DNA of 64,000 nt from NCBI GenBank assembly GCA_030674185.1, contig CM060312.1:57934402-57998401 (forward strand), written 5' to 3'. The notes beneath the pieces were generated by a model. The model was not told the DNA's origin. It searched no databases and saw nothing but the letters and a program-made list of their open reading frames with translations. The translations under genes were made by a program, and so were the position numbers. This stretch comes from Monoplex corrugatus. Taxonomy: Eukaryota > Mollusca > Gastropoda > Littorinimorpha > Ranellidae. Shown piece after piece: positions 1-13,587 of the stretch. Numbering within the stretch: the stretch's first letter is position 1; the number at the start of each line of letters is the position of its first letter.

Positions 1-156
1 GGCTATGTGTGTGTGCGTGCGTGCATGCGTGCGCGCGCGCGTGTGTGTGCGCGCGCGCGTGCATGTGTGTGCGTGCGTGTGCGCGCGAGCGTGCATGTGT
101 GTGTGTGTGCGCGTGCGTGCATGTATGTGTGTGTGTGTGTGTGCTCGTGCGCGCGC
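1..156 (+). repeat. (TG)/(CG) alternating purine-pyrimidine tract
   Basis: Mixed tgtg and gcgcgc runs, the composition prone to Z-DNA. The short open frames in it are artefacts. Confidence 0.9.
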
Positions 157-439
157 CTGCCTGCACTCTTGCCAAGTGGGTTTTATGGTTGGTTTCATGA
201 CTGTGTTACTGATGATTAGAACACGATACTGGCCTTGATGTTTTGAGCGGATGTATTCAGGTTTATGTGCTATTTGTATAAGTCTTGTACATGATTTATA
301 CCAGGGTGTAATTTGTAATATCAGTGTTGACACTGTCGCCGAAAAGGTCTTTTGAAGTGGTGTCGACTGTGTCTCAACGTACGTAGATAGTCTTCGTCAT
401 ATTGCCTGGGTGTAGTCTGCTGTGCTGTTTTCTTTCTTT

Positions 440-870
440 AGGTCTCTTCATCTCCTCCTTTGTCTTTCCGTCTCTGTCTCGGCCTGTCTGTCTGTGTCTC
501 TGTCTGTCTGTCTCTGTCTCTCTGTGGTTGACTCTGTGTCTGTCTGCCTCTGTGTCTGTCTCTGTGTCAGTCTCTGTGTCTGTCTCTGTGTCAGTCTCTG
601 TGTCTGTCTCTGTGTCTGTCTCTCTGTGTCTGTCTGTCTCTGTGTCTGTCTCTCTGTGCCTGTTTCTGTGTGCGTGTCTGTGGCTGTCTCTCTGTCTGTG
701 TCTGCCTGTCTGTCTGTCTGTGTCTGTCTTTCTATCTCTGTTTTTCTCTGTGTCTGTCTCTCCCTGTCTGTCTCTGTCTCTCTGTGTCTCTCTCTGTCTG
801 TCTCTGTTTGTGTCTCTGTGTCTATGTCTGTCTGTCTCTCTGTGTCAGTCTGTCTCTCTTCTTTCGAGCC
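440..870 (+). repeat. CTGTCT/CTCTGTGT pyrimidine-rich low-complexity tract
   Basis: Imperfect ctgtctctgtgt repeats. Open in several frames only through low complexity. Confidence 0.9.
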
Positions 871-918
871 TAACACCCCTCCTCTCTGGTGTGATGTGAT
901 GTGATGTGATGTAATGTG

Positions 919-934
919 ATGTGTGTGTGTGTGT

Positions 935-990
<56 letters not shown>

Positions 991-1031
991 AGAGAGAGCG
1001 ATGAGAGAGAGAGAGAAAGAGAGAGAGAGGG
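919..1031 (+). repeat. (TG)n followed by (GA)n
   Basis: Pure tg run to 987, then gaga to 1031. Confidence 0.95.
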
Positions 1032-1342
1032 GGGAGCCTTGGGATAAAGAGTTACTACGACTGAGTGGTAGCCCTATCCAGGGCAGACGTACGTCTATTG
1101 CCGAGTCGTAAAAGTATAATTATCCATGTCTTGTCGACAGTTTTCTTTGGATAGATTACATTTTCCTCATACTCACTGCATTTTCTAAGCCCTCCATCTA
1201 CCCCTCCCTCTCACCGCTACTTTTCTCCGTCTCCCCTTTATGTTAAGTAATGGACCCACACACCTTTGTAGTTTATACATCAGTGTATATGCATATTTGT
1301 ATGCGACGGCAAAATACGAAACGCGATCGTATACGAGAGAAC

Positions 1343-1346
<4 letters not shown>

Positions 1347-1423
<77 letters not shown>

Positions 1424-1521
1424 CCTCTGTGTGTGTATGTGTGTGTGTGTGAGAGAGAGAAAGAGAGAGAGACAGACAGACAGATAGACAGACAGATAGA
1501 CAGACAGAGAAAGAGAGAGAG
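1347..1521 (+). repeat. (GA)n with GACA/GATA repeats
   Basis: ga run to about 1421, short tg run, then ga and gacaga/gataga units. Confidence 0.95.
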
Positions 1522-1780
1522 GCAGGCGGTAGTCATGGTGGGGATGAGAACACTTGCACAGTAAGGAAGGGAGGAGGAGGAGGGGGGGGGGGACACATCA
1601 TCAAAGAGAAGAAAACTTCTGAACAGGTGATTTTGTTTAAGAAGCCCCGTTCAGTTTTTCCCCAGCATGTACGTTTGCTCTGTTACATATCCTCTAAACC
1701 TCAGATAGCCTTTGATAGTTATTAGACATGGAATGTATTACCGAGGCTTTTTCTTTATTTTTTTTTCATTTATTTATTTA

Positions 1781-1811
<31 letters not shown>

Positions 1812-2381
1812 TTTGTTTTTTAGAAAAAGTTTATGTCACAGAAGACTTTAGAGTTCAGCGCAAAGCAACTAGAGAAATGGACTCTGAGGAATGACATCTG
1901 CAGTACATGGCCCATTGTCCACAATATTCGCAGAAGCAGAGAAAGATTATTCTTGCACTGGAATCTCTTTCTTGTTTGTTTTTTTGAATAAACTGTGTAG
2001 ATTCCTGGAAGACGACTTAAAAACAAAATTGGGATTAAAAATCCCATGTCTGAAACAGAATAATTGATATTGTAGTGAACCTCTTTTCGTGAGAGTTCAT
2101 AAGTTGTGTAGAGGAGAATTAAAAGATCTGTCCTGTATGGGAAATGGAATGTCGTTTTATGTTAAGGGCGAGGATGTTCCTGTTTGGTGGTGATTGTGGG
2201 CGGGTTTGAGGTGCCTGTGTAGATCAGTAGACGAGGCACATTTTGAATTAGTACCCAGTCTTTCTCTCCTGACGTTGACAGAATTCATTCAATTCTCTGC
2301 TTTCTTTTGTTAAAGGAGAGGGGGTGGGTGCGTTGGATCTCTCTCTCTCCCCCTCCCTCCCTCTCTCTCTCCCTCTGTCTT

Positions 2382-2415
<34 letters not shown>

Positions 2416-2772
2416 ATTGGTCTGTTTATTGATGTATGCAAGATTTTCCTAGTTTGGGTCATGGTTTATTGTCAGATTTAATGCCCTGGTTACATTATCG
2501 GAAAGCAAGTCCATCGAAACAGTGTAAGTCGACTATGTCAGGAACTGTTCTTTGTGTTTTACATGTATCCATTACCAATTTTTAAATAACTCGAGGGAAA
2601 AAATGACGACGGCAGTTGTGTGGGCATGCCTTATCAGTATCACGAAAAGAGGGAAGGATTGTCCATATGGTTTGTCTGCCATTAAAACCAAACATACAAA
2701 TAAATACATAAATAAGTAGTAATAAATAAATAAAATAAAATAAAAGATCACCTTGTCCTCTTTTTGGTGCTT

Positions 2773-2775
<3 letters not shown>

Positions 2776-2869
<94 letters not shown>
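2776..2869 (+). repeat. (CA)n microsatellite
   Basis: About 47 units of ac. Confidence 0.97.
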
Positions 2870-2870
<1 letters not shown>

Positions 2871-3147
2871 TACACTAACATACGCACACACATGCACTGA
2901 CACACACACACCAGTGCAACATTGGCAGTCCACTAAACTGATAACAGTTTTCGCCCACAGTTTGGTTTTTCGTCTGGAGTTCGAGAGAGATCGGATGTTT
3001 GGCTTGTGTCACAGAGATAGCAAGGAAAATCTGACTCATTCTTAGTGGATTCAGTAAAGTAGGCTTCAGATAGACAGAGAAAAAAAATATCAAGCGTATT
3101 GTCAAGCCATTTTGTGTTACATTATTACCCATTTTTCAAATTAGACA

Positions 3148-3494
3148 AGGCAAAGTCCTACATAATTATGGTAAAGATCTGTACCTGTTGACGTGGTGTC
3201 TGATGTGGCTCTAGCAGTCGGCTGGGCTTAAGCAAAGTCCTACATATGTTAAAATCCGTACTGTTGACGTGGTGTTAGCCTGATATGCTTAGCAGTCGTG
3301 GGCTATAAGCAAACTCACATATGTTAAAATCCGTACCTTTTGACGTGGTGTTAGCCCTGATATGGCTCTAGCAGTCGGCTGGGCTATAAGCAAACTCCTA
3401 CATATGTTAAAATCCGTACCTTTTGACGTGGTGTTAGCCCTGATATGGCTCTAGCAGTCGGCTGGGCTTAAGCAGTATGAACTATGAACTTGAA
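3148..3494 (+). repeat. Tandem array of SINE tail units (about 86 bp, four copies)
   Basis: Repeats of gacgtggtgttagccctgat-atggctctagcagtcggctg followed by ataagcaaactcctacatatg and ttaaaatccgtacc. The first two units have deletions; the last ends in gaacttgaa like the SINE tail. Confidence 0.85.
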
Positions 3495-3937
3495 AGACCT
3501 GTACGTGGAAAAAAAAAGTGGTTACATTCCGAGTACATCGTCTCTTGTATACACTATTACACGTACAAACAAGTAATCGGCTTTAAATTTCAAGTATAGC
3601 GCCTTCTAGTTATTCAGGTGTTATTCCGTTATCTTTGTATAGGTCATTCACACGCGTGAACACCACTTTCATATGTTGCCTTCACATACCAGACATAACG
3701 GGAGATACTCTGGACTTTAAATAATTGTCGTGAGTGTGTTGCAGGGAGGAATCGGGAAACAATAATGTACTTTATTTTTATTTCACGAGTTGTCAAGAGA
3801 ACTGTCACAATTTACTTTTTTCCCGCTTTTTATTCCTTTCTTGTCAAAGAGATCGAGACGCCTATCAAGGCCTGAAAGAAAAATTATCCTGACACTAAGA
3901 AATAGATATTGGCAAAATTCTGCGTGTTTGTGTGAAT

Positions 3938-4376
3938 CTTTGAAAGTCTAAAAATAGAAATTGACAAAGTTCAGGATTCCTTTGAAAGTCTAGAAATAGA
4001 AATTGACAGAATTCAGGAATCCTTTAAAAGTCGGAAATAGAGATTGACAAAGTTCAGGAATCCTTTGAAAGTCTAGAAATAGAAATTGACAAAGTTCAGG
4101 AATCCTTTGAAAGTCAGAAATAAAAATTGACAAAGTTCAGGAATCCTTTGAAAGTCTAGAAATAAAATTGACAAAGTTCAGGAATCCTTTGAAAGTCAAG
4201 AAATAAAAATTGACAAAGTTCAGGAATCCTTTGAAAGTCTAGAAATAGAAATTGACAAAGTTCAGGAATCCTTTGAAAGTCTAGAAATAAAAATATTGAC
4301 CAAAGTTCAGGAATCCTTTGAAAGTCAAGAAATAGAAATTGATAGAAGTTCTGCGTGTCTGTGAAACCTTGGAAAA
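3938..4376 (+). repeat. 42-bp minisatellite, 10 copies
   Basis: The unit is tttgaaagtctagaaataga followed by aattgacaaagttcaggaatcc. Copies differ by small indels. A more divergent unit precedes it at 3898. Confidence 0.95.
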
Positions 4377-4689
4377 AGTCTAGCGCTTAGTATCGTGCTG
4401 TATGTGTAATGGTCATTATTTACGCGTGCGTAGTCATCGTCGAAGCGTGCAAGTTGATGGATGTCCACTGTCCTGTCATACGCGTGAAGAACTGAGACAC
4501 TGACCCAGTTTACAGTGGCTGTAAATCGAAATGACTGTCAGAAGAGTCAGCAATTTGTCTGAGGCGAGTGTCGATCACGTATTGAGGAACTGTCTATCGA
4601 TCATTACCGGTGTTTTCATATATCGGCTTTTTTTTTCTCTCTCTCATTCAGTCACCTTGTTTGTCTCGTGTTCAAGGAAGCTGTCCTTC

Positions 4690-4935
4690 CTTCCTGTCTG
4701 ACTGCGTAGACTCGAGTCTAACTGAAGAAAAAATTGTATTTGGGACCTCCAGTCCCACAGCTGTAAACGAGTTCCTGACCCTGTCCACAGTTGGGGAAAG
4801 ATAAAGCCGCGAGGGCGAGAAGATGGGCTTCACCCTCATAACGCTGCTCCCGAGGAAAGTTGAAATCTCTACCACATCACCTCTCTCCCCAAAGACCTCA
4901 AAGTTATTAGGACAGTCTTTACCTTTGTGTAACAG
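4690..4935 (+). mobile_element. SINE-like fragment
   Basis: Shares cctccagtcccacagctgtaaac-agttcctgacc-tgtccacag and gaaagttgaaatctctaccacatcacc with the SINE bodies near 7090, 9790 and 22440. Confidence 0.55.
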
Positions 4936-5316
4936 CTAGTACTACTACATTGCAGCGGTGGTATGCCTCCCACAGACAAGACGTCCTTGAACAATCGTAC
5001 GAGTGAAACAAAATGTGTGTGTGGGGGGGGGGGGGGGGGGGAGGGGGGCAGAAGGCTTGATGCGATTTTAATGACACAGCACTCAGGCTATAATAATACT
5101 AGAGGAAAGCTTGGAGACTGTCATGCACACGGGGTTAGAAAGAAGCTTCTTCTTCTAAGCCTCTTTTTTTTCTACGCTCTGTGCTGTCTTGCTGTTGTTC
5201 ATCCTGGGTATGTTTATGGAGTGGGTTTGTTAGTTGAGAGGTGTGGGTGGAGTTGTGGGGAGGGGGGTGGATGTCGCAGAAAGAAGACAGACTTGCGAGA
5301 GTGACTTCATCATATT

Positions 5317-5517
<201 letters not shown>

Positions 5518-5826
5518 AATTATTTTGCAACGACAGAAATTAATGGCTATAAGTCATGTCTGAACTTAACGTCGTCAATCTACATATCAGCATTGAACCA
5601 AAAACATTTAATGAGAGAGAGAACTGACGAGAGAGCAGGAACAGCCCATCGACGGTTTGAATTTTGATCTCTATTATTTATGTCCACGAAGGGGAACACG
5701 CTTTGCTAATTAGTGACACATTTGAAGCCGAAGGAAAAAGGGAAAGGAGAATGAAGTGACAGAGGTTGTGACATGACCACACAGTCTTTACTTCAGTGGA
5801 CCTGATCAGCTACAGGACCATGGGCA

Positions 5827-6002
5827 TTAACCCTTTGACTCCCTCTCGCTATCTACCAGCAATGGCAGCAAAGCAAAAATTTAACCCTTTCACTCCTTCA
5901 CCCTATCCACCAGCTTCATGCAGGAAGCTGGTGGATAGGGTGAAGGAGTGAAAGGGTTAAGTTTTTGCAGCTTATGGACAGGCTGTGGAGTGAAAGGGTT
6001 AA
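5827..6002. mobile_element. Nested palindromic TTAA MITE, copy A
   Basis: The outer element starts TTAACCCTTTGACTCC and ends GAGTGAAAGGGTTAA. An 80-bp near-perfect palindrome (5881-5960) with its own TTAACCC ends sits inside. The outer arms are in the reverse order relative to copies B, D and G. Confidence 0.85.
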
Positions 6003-6180
6003 TGTCATTTGCTGGCGATAGGGGATCAGGCGAGGTGTGGTCCCCGAGTTCTCATTCCTTGTCCACTGCTCGAACACATAGCTCAGATGAATTGAACTCG
6101 AGATGTAAACCTGAGGTGTAACCCTTATTTTCTCTGGTTGAACCAGAGATTTCAAGTTTGGTTGAAAAGATGTGGTGTTG

Positions 6181-6182
<2 letters not shown>

Positions 6183-6264
<82 letters not shown>
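6183..6264 (+). repeat. (TG)n microsatellite
   Basis: tg run with one ttg break. Confidence 0.95.
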
Positions 6265-6269
<5 letters not shown>

Positions 6270-7039
6270 GTTGTTGCTGTTATTTCTGTAGAAACAACAT
6301 GGATTTCACAAGCAAACGAGGAAAATAGTATGTGGTCTTTTGTTTGCACGGCATTCAGTTTCAGTTTTCTGTTTTATCAAGACAATGTCTCAGCGCTCGG
6401 AATATTTCCACTGACACTGCAAATGCCATGTGATGGAAAAAGGATGCAGACGGATCGTGGCAATTATACTAAGCGTGTTTTTGCATAGCAAAAATAACGG
6501 ATGGTTTTTATATGGTGAATGACGTCAAAAATTGCATTCAAGTTAAGTTTTTTTTGGTGTGTTTTGTTGTTGTACCTTTGCCAGGAAGCGACTGTCTGAG
6601 AAAAACAGTTATTTGGGCATCGCCCCCCCCCCCCCCCCCCACCAGCCCCCTATATCGCATGGCATTTGCAATATTTAATGCATGTAGAAATTCGTTGACG
6701 CGGAGCGCTGGCTTGAGAAAACTGGAATTGCTACTATGCACTATAGGCATAAGCGGTATCAGACGCATACATAACTGCCTGTGTCTGTCTGTCTGTCTGT
6801 CTCCCTCCCTCTGCCACCCAGCCAGCTACACTGTCGAAGCTCACACCCACACACAGATTGCAGAGAAGAGACCTTGACTGTCTGAACCCATGTAGCAGTT
6901 GTAAGTCGCTAACACGTTGAATGAAGACAGATACTAGGTTATATTGATAAAGAGTGACCAATTGGACACAGCGAATTCAAGATACTTGAGTGTACTTCCA
7001 ACTGAACACAACGAATTCAGGTACTTGAACTTGTGTATA

Positions 7040-7180
7040 CACGTAATGCGAGGGAGAGGGGATTGGCGCCGTCCTCGTTGTGCTGGCCCGGGAAAAGTTG
7101 AGGTCTCTGCCACCTCACTCCCCTACGACCCCAGGGTTATGGCACTATCTAGGTAGGACCTCAGGACCTGGCCAGCTCGT
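7040..7180 (+). mobile_element. SINE-like fragment
   Basis: The stretch gaaaagttgaggtctctgccacctcact and the following cccta-gacc resemble 4855-4900. No head or tail visible. Confidence 0.5.
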
Positions 7181-7614
7181 GGGTGTATGTGTAGGCTTAA
7201 GGCTTGTGCTGTGATCATTCTGGATCTTCTCCAGCGCATGGCACCTGTGATGTTAGTGCATATGGAATTCATTCCGAGTACGAAGACATTATCATGAGAA
7301 ATTGAAGAAACTGAAACTGTAGTGCGAGTAGCAAAAAGTTGTTGGGGGTGGACACCACAGTACTACCTTTCCTAGTGTATCTTTATTCTTACTGAAAGGG
7401 TAACTTTAACTGAGAGGGTAACTGTTAAGTAGACCAGAGTAAGAGTGTTTAATACTCGTGTGGACACCGTACAGACCTACATTACTTTGTGCATCTTCTT
7501 GACACAGTGTTTTACGTGGGGTCTGTAGCGAGGTGGAATCTCATGCCTTCTCTATCTCTCTGTGTCCATAATTATGTCTCTCTGGTCTGGTCTGGTGTGT
7601 GTGTTGTGTGTGTG

Positions 7615-7623
7615 ACAGAGAGG

Positions 7624-7703
<80 letters not shown>

Positions 7704-7710
7704 GAGAGAG
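7615..7710 (+). repeat. (GA)n microsatellite
   Basis: ga run with several gg breaks. Confidence 0.95.
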
Positions 7711-7959
7711 CATGTGTGCCTACGTGTAATGGTAAAGCTTTCTGTAAGTTACGCACAAAAGCATAAATACAGTGTGCTTTTATATGGAGTGGATGGGAAT
7801 GCCTAGGAAGAGAAAAGTCCAAGACATGGGCTGCTACAGGTATCTCGAACAAGGGTCCAGAACACACAAAAGGATGACACGGGGATAATTGAGGTGAACT
7901 CCGATTAGATTAGGGAGGGGAAGAGGACTATGGGGACGATGTCCAGGTGTGTATGTGTC

Positions 7960-8266
7960 TCTCTCTCTGTCTCGTCATTGTTGTGTGTATGTCTTTGAGT
8001 CTCTCTGTCTCTGTCATTGTGTGTGTGTATGTCTTTGAGTCTCTCTGTCTCTGTCATTGTGTGTGTGTATGTCTTTGAGTCTCTCTGTCTCTGTCATTGT
8101 GTGTGTGTATGTCTTTGAGTCTCTCTGTCTCTGTCATTGTGTGTGTGTATGTCTTTGAGTCTCTCTGTCTCTGTCATTGTGTGTGTGTATGTCTTTGAGT
8201 CTCTCTGTCTCTGTCATTGTGTGTGTGTGTGCGCATGCTGCTGGTGTGTGTGTGTGTGTGTGTGTG

Positions 8267-8299
<33 letters not shown>

Positions 8300-8855
8300 T
8301 GTCTGTCTTGAATTGTATGTGTGTGTCTCTGAGTGCTCTTGTCTCTGTCATTGTGTGTGTTTGTGTTTGAGTCTCTCTGTCTCTGTCATTGTGTGTGTGT
8401 GTCTCTGAGTCTCTCTGTCTCTGTCATTGTGTCTCTGTCATTGTGTGTGTGTGTCTCTGAGTCTCTCTGTCTCTGTCATTGTATGTGTGTGTCTCTGAGT
8501 CTCTCTGTCTCTGTCGTATGTGTGTGTGTCTTTGAGTCTCTGTCTCTGTTATTGTGTGTGTGTCTCTGAGTCTCTCTGTCTCTGTCATTGTGTGTGGTGT
8601 GTGTGAGTCTTTCTGTTTCTGTCATTGTGTGTGTGTGTCTCTGAGTCGCTCTGTCTCTGTCATTGTGTGTGTGTGTGTGTGTCTCTGTCTCTGTCATTGT
8701 ATGTGTGTGTCTCTGAGTCTCTCTGTCTCTGTCATTTATGTGTGTGTCTCTGAGTCTCTCCGTCTCTGTCATTGTGTGTCTGAATCTGCCATCTCTATCA
8801 TTATGTGTGTCTGGGAGTCTCTCTGTCTCTGTCATTGTGTGTGTGTGTGTGTGTG

Positions 8856-8905
<50 letters not shown>

Positions 8906-8945
8906 TGTGTGTGTGGTGTGTGTGTCTTTGAGTCTCTCTGTCACT
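7960..8945 (+). repeat. 40-bp minisatellite, TG/CT-rich
   Basis: Six almost exact 40-bp units (gtctttgagtctctctgtct + ctgtcattgtgtgtgtgtat) at about 7985-8225, then degenerate units mixed with (TG)n to 8945. Confidence 0.95.
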
Positions 8946-9094
8946 TGTCTGTGTCGTTTGTAGGGGGTTATCAGCGTTGTAGGGTGTGTATGGGACGGGT
9001 GAAACGAAACCCTTGTTGGACAGGAGGGGCGTGGTTGATCGGTCAGTGGGTCTTGAGACCGTGGCTCAAGGAACGTGTACTCATGTCAGTAGGC

Positions 9095-9097
<3 letters not shown>

Positions 9098-9129
<32 letters not shown>

Positions 9130-9150
9130 GTCTCGCTCTCTCTCTCTGTG

Positions 9151-9181
<31 letters not shown>

Positions 9182-9350
9182 TCTTTGTGTTTGTGTGTGT
9201 TGGTGTTATTGTAAACTGGTTGTGAACGGAAGTGTAATTATTTACATATGCATGCGTCTGTAGACATTAGCATGCATGAACACAAACACACACGCACGCG
9301 CGCGCGCAGACACACACACACACACACACACACACGCACGCACGCACGCA

Positions 9351-9422
<72 letters not shown>
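9098..9422 (+). repeat. CT-rich tract and (CA)n
   Basis: ctgt/ctct to 9182, then (after unique sequence) ca/cg runs 9285-9422. Confidence 0.9.
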
Positions 9423-9424
<2 letters not shown>

Positions 9425-9679
9425 ATTATCCATTTTTCAACATCTTTACTCCATCTTCTCTTTACCCTTTTCCAATTTTGAAGTGTCAACATACACAATA
9501 TACCACACGGCCCTCAACTACCCGGCGATAAAGAGACCACATTTCAGAAACATGAATGTACACCAGATAAGCTGAGATTGGAAAGTCTTCGGGGTTGTCG
9601 TCCTCTAATGGTGGGTCTATTATCACTTGAAGAATGATGGTCCGTTTTCACTTGGATATATACTGAATGTAGATAAGAC

Positions 9680-10150
9680 AGGTTTGAAGGAGACTCAGTT
9701 GGTAGAGAGGTAGAGAGCTCTCGCCCTGCAGTCTGCCTGTCGGGGTTTGCGCAGGTTTGATACTGGCCCGACAAAACTTAGTGCGTGTGGCATCCAGTCC
9801 ACCCAGCTATAAATTGGTACCTGACACTCTTCAGGGGTTTAGGAAGATAAAGAGTGACAGGAAATGCTAGCCCTCAGAAAAAGTGGAAGTTTTTTCGCTG
9901 ATCACCGTCCCCGTTAACGATAAGCATGGTTTTTGTCTTTTTTGTTAACCTGGTTGTTGTTTTTGGCGTGGTGATATGACTCTAGTAGCCCTGATATGAC
10001 TCTAGTAGTCGGCTGGGCTATAAGCAGTGTGAACTTGAACCTGATATGGCTGTAGTAGTCGGCTGGGCTATAAGCAATATGAACTTGAACTTGAGCCCTG
10101 ATATGGCTGTAGTAGTCGGCTGGGCTATAAGCAATATAAATTTGAATCAC
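9680..10150 (+). mobile_element. tRNA-headed SINE with three tandem tail units
   Basis: The head has a polymerase III A-box-like ctcagttggtagaga and a B-box-like caggtttgatactgg, as in tRNA-derived SINEs. The 3' end holds the tail ctgatatggct-tagtagtcggctggg-ctataagcaatatgaactt repeated about three times. Compare the same tail at 3148-3494, 22363-22410, 39055, 43075 and 53815. Confidence 0.75.
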
Positions 10151-10931
10151 AGCCCCCTCGGGGTTAAGGAATATCGATTACCTTATCAGTTAAAACAGAG
10201 GAGGGATTGAAAATATTTCGGGGAAGAGAAGTTTTTTATCCACTGGTGATCTATTTTCACTTCGGTCTCTACCAGGGTAAGGCTGTTTTCTTAGGATCCC
10301 CCCCACCTCCCTCCAAAAGAAAAATGCCTGTCTCCCTGATTATTTCATGGTCGTTGAATATGAAGGCTTTGTCGTCTTGCAGTTACTGGTTGGACATGAC
10401 TCACCTGTGTACTGAAGCCGGACAGGCGTTACCTGTGTGAAGTACCGTACTAGCAAGAGTTTGCCTTTTTCCCTTTTTCTGTTTTATATGGGGTTTAGAT
10501 GTGTTTTCAGGTGTTGTGTAGACAATATTGGCATTCAGTTTGAATTTGTCCTGCGTTTACTTTGATTTTTCCCCCAAAGCATGTCTGAACGCATAATATT
10601 ATATACATACATACATATATATATATATATACAGATGCAGATCTACACACGCAGAGGCACACATACCGTGATGTAAATCTGTTATTACTGTTTGTGTATA
10701 ACGCGCCTGTCGTCCCGTAATAATTCCATTTACTTTTGTTGAAACCTCTGAAATGAACAAAGAAGGAATTAATGAAACAACAAGCCTTTGAATTAACAAG
10801 TAAAGAAAAAACATGATATCTCAGTTAGCTAATCTGGTGTAGAAAAATGGTGATGATATCGGAATTTATTTACATCTGTTGTTCATCTTTTTTGATCTTT
10901 TATCGGTGTCTGCCTGCATGGATGTGTGCGG

Positions 10932-11006
<75 letters not shown>
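10932..11006 (+). repeat. (TG)n microsatellite
   Basis: Pure tg run. Confidence 0.95.
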
Positions 11007-11007
<1 letters not shown>

Positions 11008-11347
11008 CGTTTTATTTGCTAATAGTTTGAAGGGCTTTGGCGTCTTTCATGTCTTGTTTTGAAAGCTGTCATAACTGGCACAATACAACAGAATACAGTG
11101 AAAGGATAGTTTGAGTTAGAAAGATTGAAGTAGCAAAGAAAATGCTGACTGTGCTTTTCAGTCGATGAATACGAAGCAGAGGTACGATATTGAATGGTTC
11201 CGTGCGTGCTGCTTGTGTCACATGAGTGATTTTCGTTTATGTGCGTATGTCACACACACATTTCTACACAACATAAATATTTTCATTGGATATAACTGTA
11301 CATTGGACGTATTGTACACAGCTCTGTTGATGTGTCATCCATACACA

Positions 11348-11378
<31 letters not shown>

Positions 11379-11984
11379 GTGTCAGTAAGAAGAAAGAATT
11401 GTACATACGATTCGGTTGGATTTTGAATGTTTGAGTGTTCTGCTGTTTTGATTATCGTTTTTGCTTTTGAAGCTGCTATTGAAATTCGTTTAACGAAAAA
11501 TCTAACCTTTTAGGTATTGTAAAAGTGAAATATCTGTCGCTGGTCTAGTTCCAGTTCTTGTGGTGACTGTAGTGATGTCTGTCACCGACAATGAAAGGAA
11601 TTATATACACATTCATGTAATTGTACCAGGCAAGTGGTTGATAGTAAAACTCCTACATCAAACCATACATTAACGATAAATGTAGCCTACCTGTATTAGT
11701 CTGATTGACAAACAAGTTCAAAGTCAAGGAAATTATTGTAAAAGCCTGGGATGAACGGATATGATCAGATTAGGAAGACCAACTGGGTGAAGTGGTATAC
11801 CCCGGAACTATGGCCAGTCCCACCGCCCCCTACCCCCCCCCCCCCCGTCTTTTTATTATTATTATTATTATTTTTTATTTTTTAAAGAAATCAGATACAC
11901 ACATTTTGTGTGATATGCCGGTCGAAATTTGTCCTACTTTTCCTTGAAATTTTATGAATAAATGTTGGATCTGCCGGTTTCATG

Positions 11985-12132
11985 GCGGGTTGGTCGTAAG
12001 GGAGTTGTTCGCGGGCACAGCAATGACGGCGGGTGTGTGGGTGTGAAGACGTGTCTGTAAGGAATGTGGTCGGTGCAGCTAGACTGCCGAGCCTCGCGCG
12101 ACTCGAGGTGGGGGGTGGGAGAGAGAAGAGAG

Positions 12133-12163
<31 letters not shown>

Positions 12164-12245
12164 TGAGCAAGTGAGCAGAGGTGGAGTACACTGTTGCCTT
12201 TTATGGTCAATTTTATAGTACTTACGCCGCGCCGGCCGCAATATC
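11985..12245. other. CpG-rich patch, possible promoter region
   Basis: An island of CpG and GC-rich motifs (gttcgcgggcac, gcctcgcgcgactcgagg, cgccgcgccggccgc) interrupted by a (GA)n run, in otherwise AT- and TG-rich DNA. No TATA box or start codon context I can defend. It could be a promoter or a repeat piece. Confidence 0.25.
12118..12163 (+). repeat. (GA)n microsatellite
   Basis: ga run inside the CpG-rich patch. Confidence 0.9.
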
Positions 12246-12617
12246 ACTGCCGTTTTGACAAATTCAAATCCTCCCTCTGATTGAAGAGACAGCATTTTTG
12301 CCTCTCCTCCCACCTCGACCAGGTAACGACCATACATGCTTGTACTTGGAAACGAACCGATTTTAGTGCAGCAGTTTCGTGACAATTCTTCCAACCAGTA
12401 TCTTTCCCTCATCCACCAGCGGTCTGGTTGTTGTTGGATAATATACTGTGCGTATATCTATTAATACGCCACATGACTAGATGAAGATAAATCTGTAACC
12501 CCAAAAGAGTTTAATCTGGAATCTGTTGTAATTTGAACACCTTTCCCTCGCTTCCTCACTGTTCGAAGGGCTGAATTGAGTTGTCTGGAAGTTTCTGCCA
12601 TTTCTCTGTTTTGATCT

Positions 12618-12639
12618 CTGGCTGGCTGGCTGGCTGGCT

Positions 12640-12675
<36 letters not shown>
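12618..12675 (+). repeat. (GGCT)n then (CT)n
   Basis: Five or more ggct units followed by ct. Confidence 0.9.
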
Positions 12676-12678
<3 letters not shown>

Positions 12679-13210
12679 GTCTTTGTCTTCATGTCTCTCT
12701 CTAGTCTTCCCCCCACCCTTCCACTTCTGTCTGTCTCTCAGTTTGAATGGTTCGCCCATATAGGAGCTGTAGGACTCAGTTCAGCGAAGTACCGATAACT
12801 CCCCACCCACGAAATGTGAACCATCTCCATCCCTTCTCATTGTTATTCTGTCCCCATTATATCTTTGAATGTTTACCACGAAAATTGTTATGAGGGGAGG
12901 GGGGAGGTATGTCTTGAATAGAACTTGACGTAATCAGGTTGTAAACTAGTTTTACACTGTTGCAGTATGGCATACGTTTGCATACTAATACTTAGATGAT
13001 GATGGTTTAGTTGTTTTTTTTTCTCTCTGTCTCTTCCCTCCAGTGCAGTTTGATGTTGTGTTTGAATTCTCCTACCTTTCTGTTAAAGTTGATCATTGGT
13101 GTTATATTCCTCACCCCCATGCCGCGTTTCAGGGTGTGTATTGTCCACCCACGCGTCTGCATAAAATGTTGTTGACAATGGATTTGTTCATGGGATTGCT
13201 TTTCACGTAC

Positions 13211-13215
13211 GTGTG

Positions 13216-13310
<95 letters not shown>
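13211..13310 (+). repeat. (TG)n followed by (GA)n
   Basis: Compound microsatellite. Confidence 0.95.
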
Positions 13311-13313
<3 letters not shown>

Positions 13314-13374
13314 CCTATATACAGCATCCATCCGAACAACATATATTAATAACTCTCGGAGGTAGGTAGACAGT

Positions 13375-13517
13375 CACACAGACAGACAGACAGACAGACA
13401 GACAGATCTATCTATCTGTCTGTCTATCAATCTATCTATCAATCTATCTATCTATCTGTCTATCTATCTGTCTGTCTACACACACAACACACACACACAC
13501 ACATGTGTATATATATA

Positions 13518-13585
<68 letters not shown>
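13375..13585 (+). repeat. (GACA)n / (TCTA)n inverted pair, (CA)n, (TA)n, (GA)n
   Basis: gaca units are followed directly by tcta/tctg units, making a self-complementary stretch, then ca, ta and ga runs. Confidence 0.9.

Positions 13586-13587
<2 letters not shown>

Noticed and set aside
9690..9775. Possible tRNA gene
   Set aside because: Has A- and B-box-like sequences but no cloverleaf stems I can pair; it is the head of a SINE.
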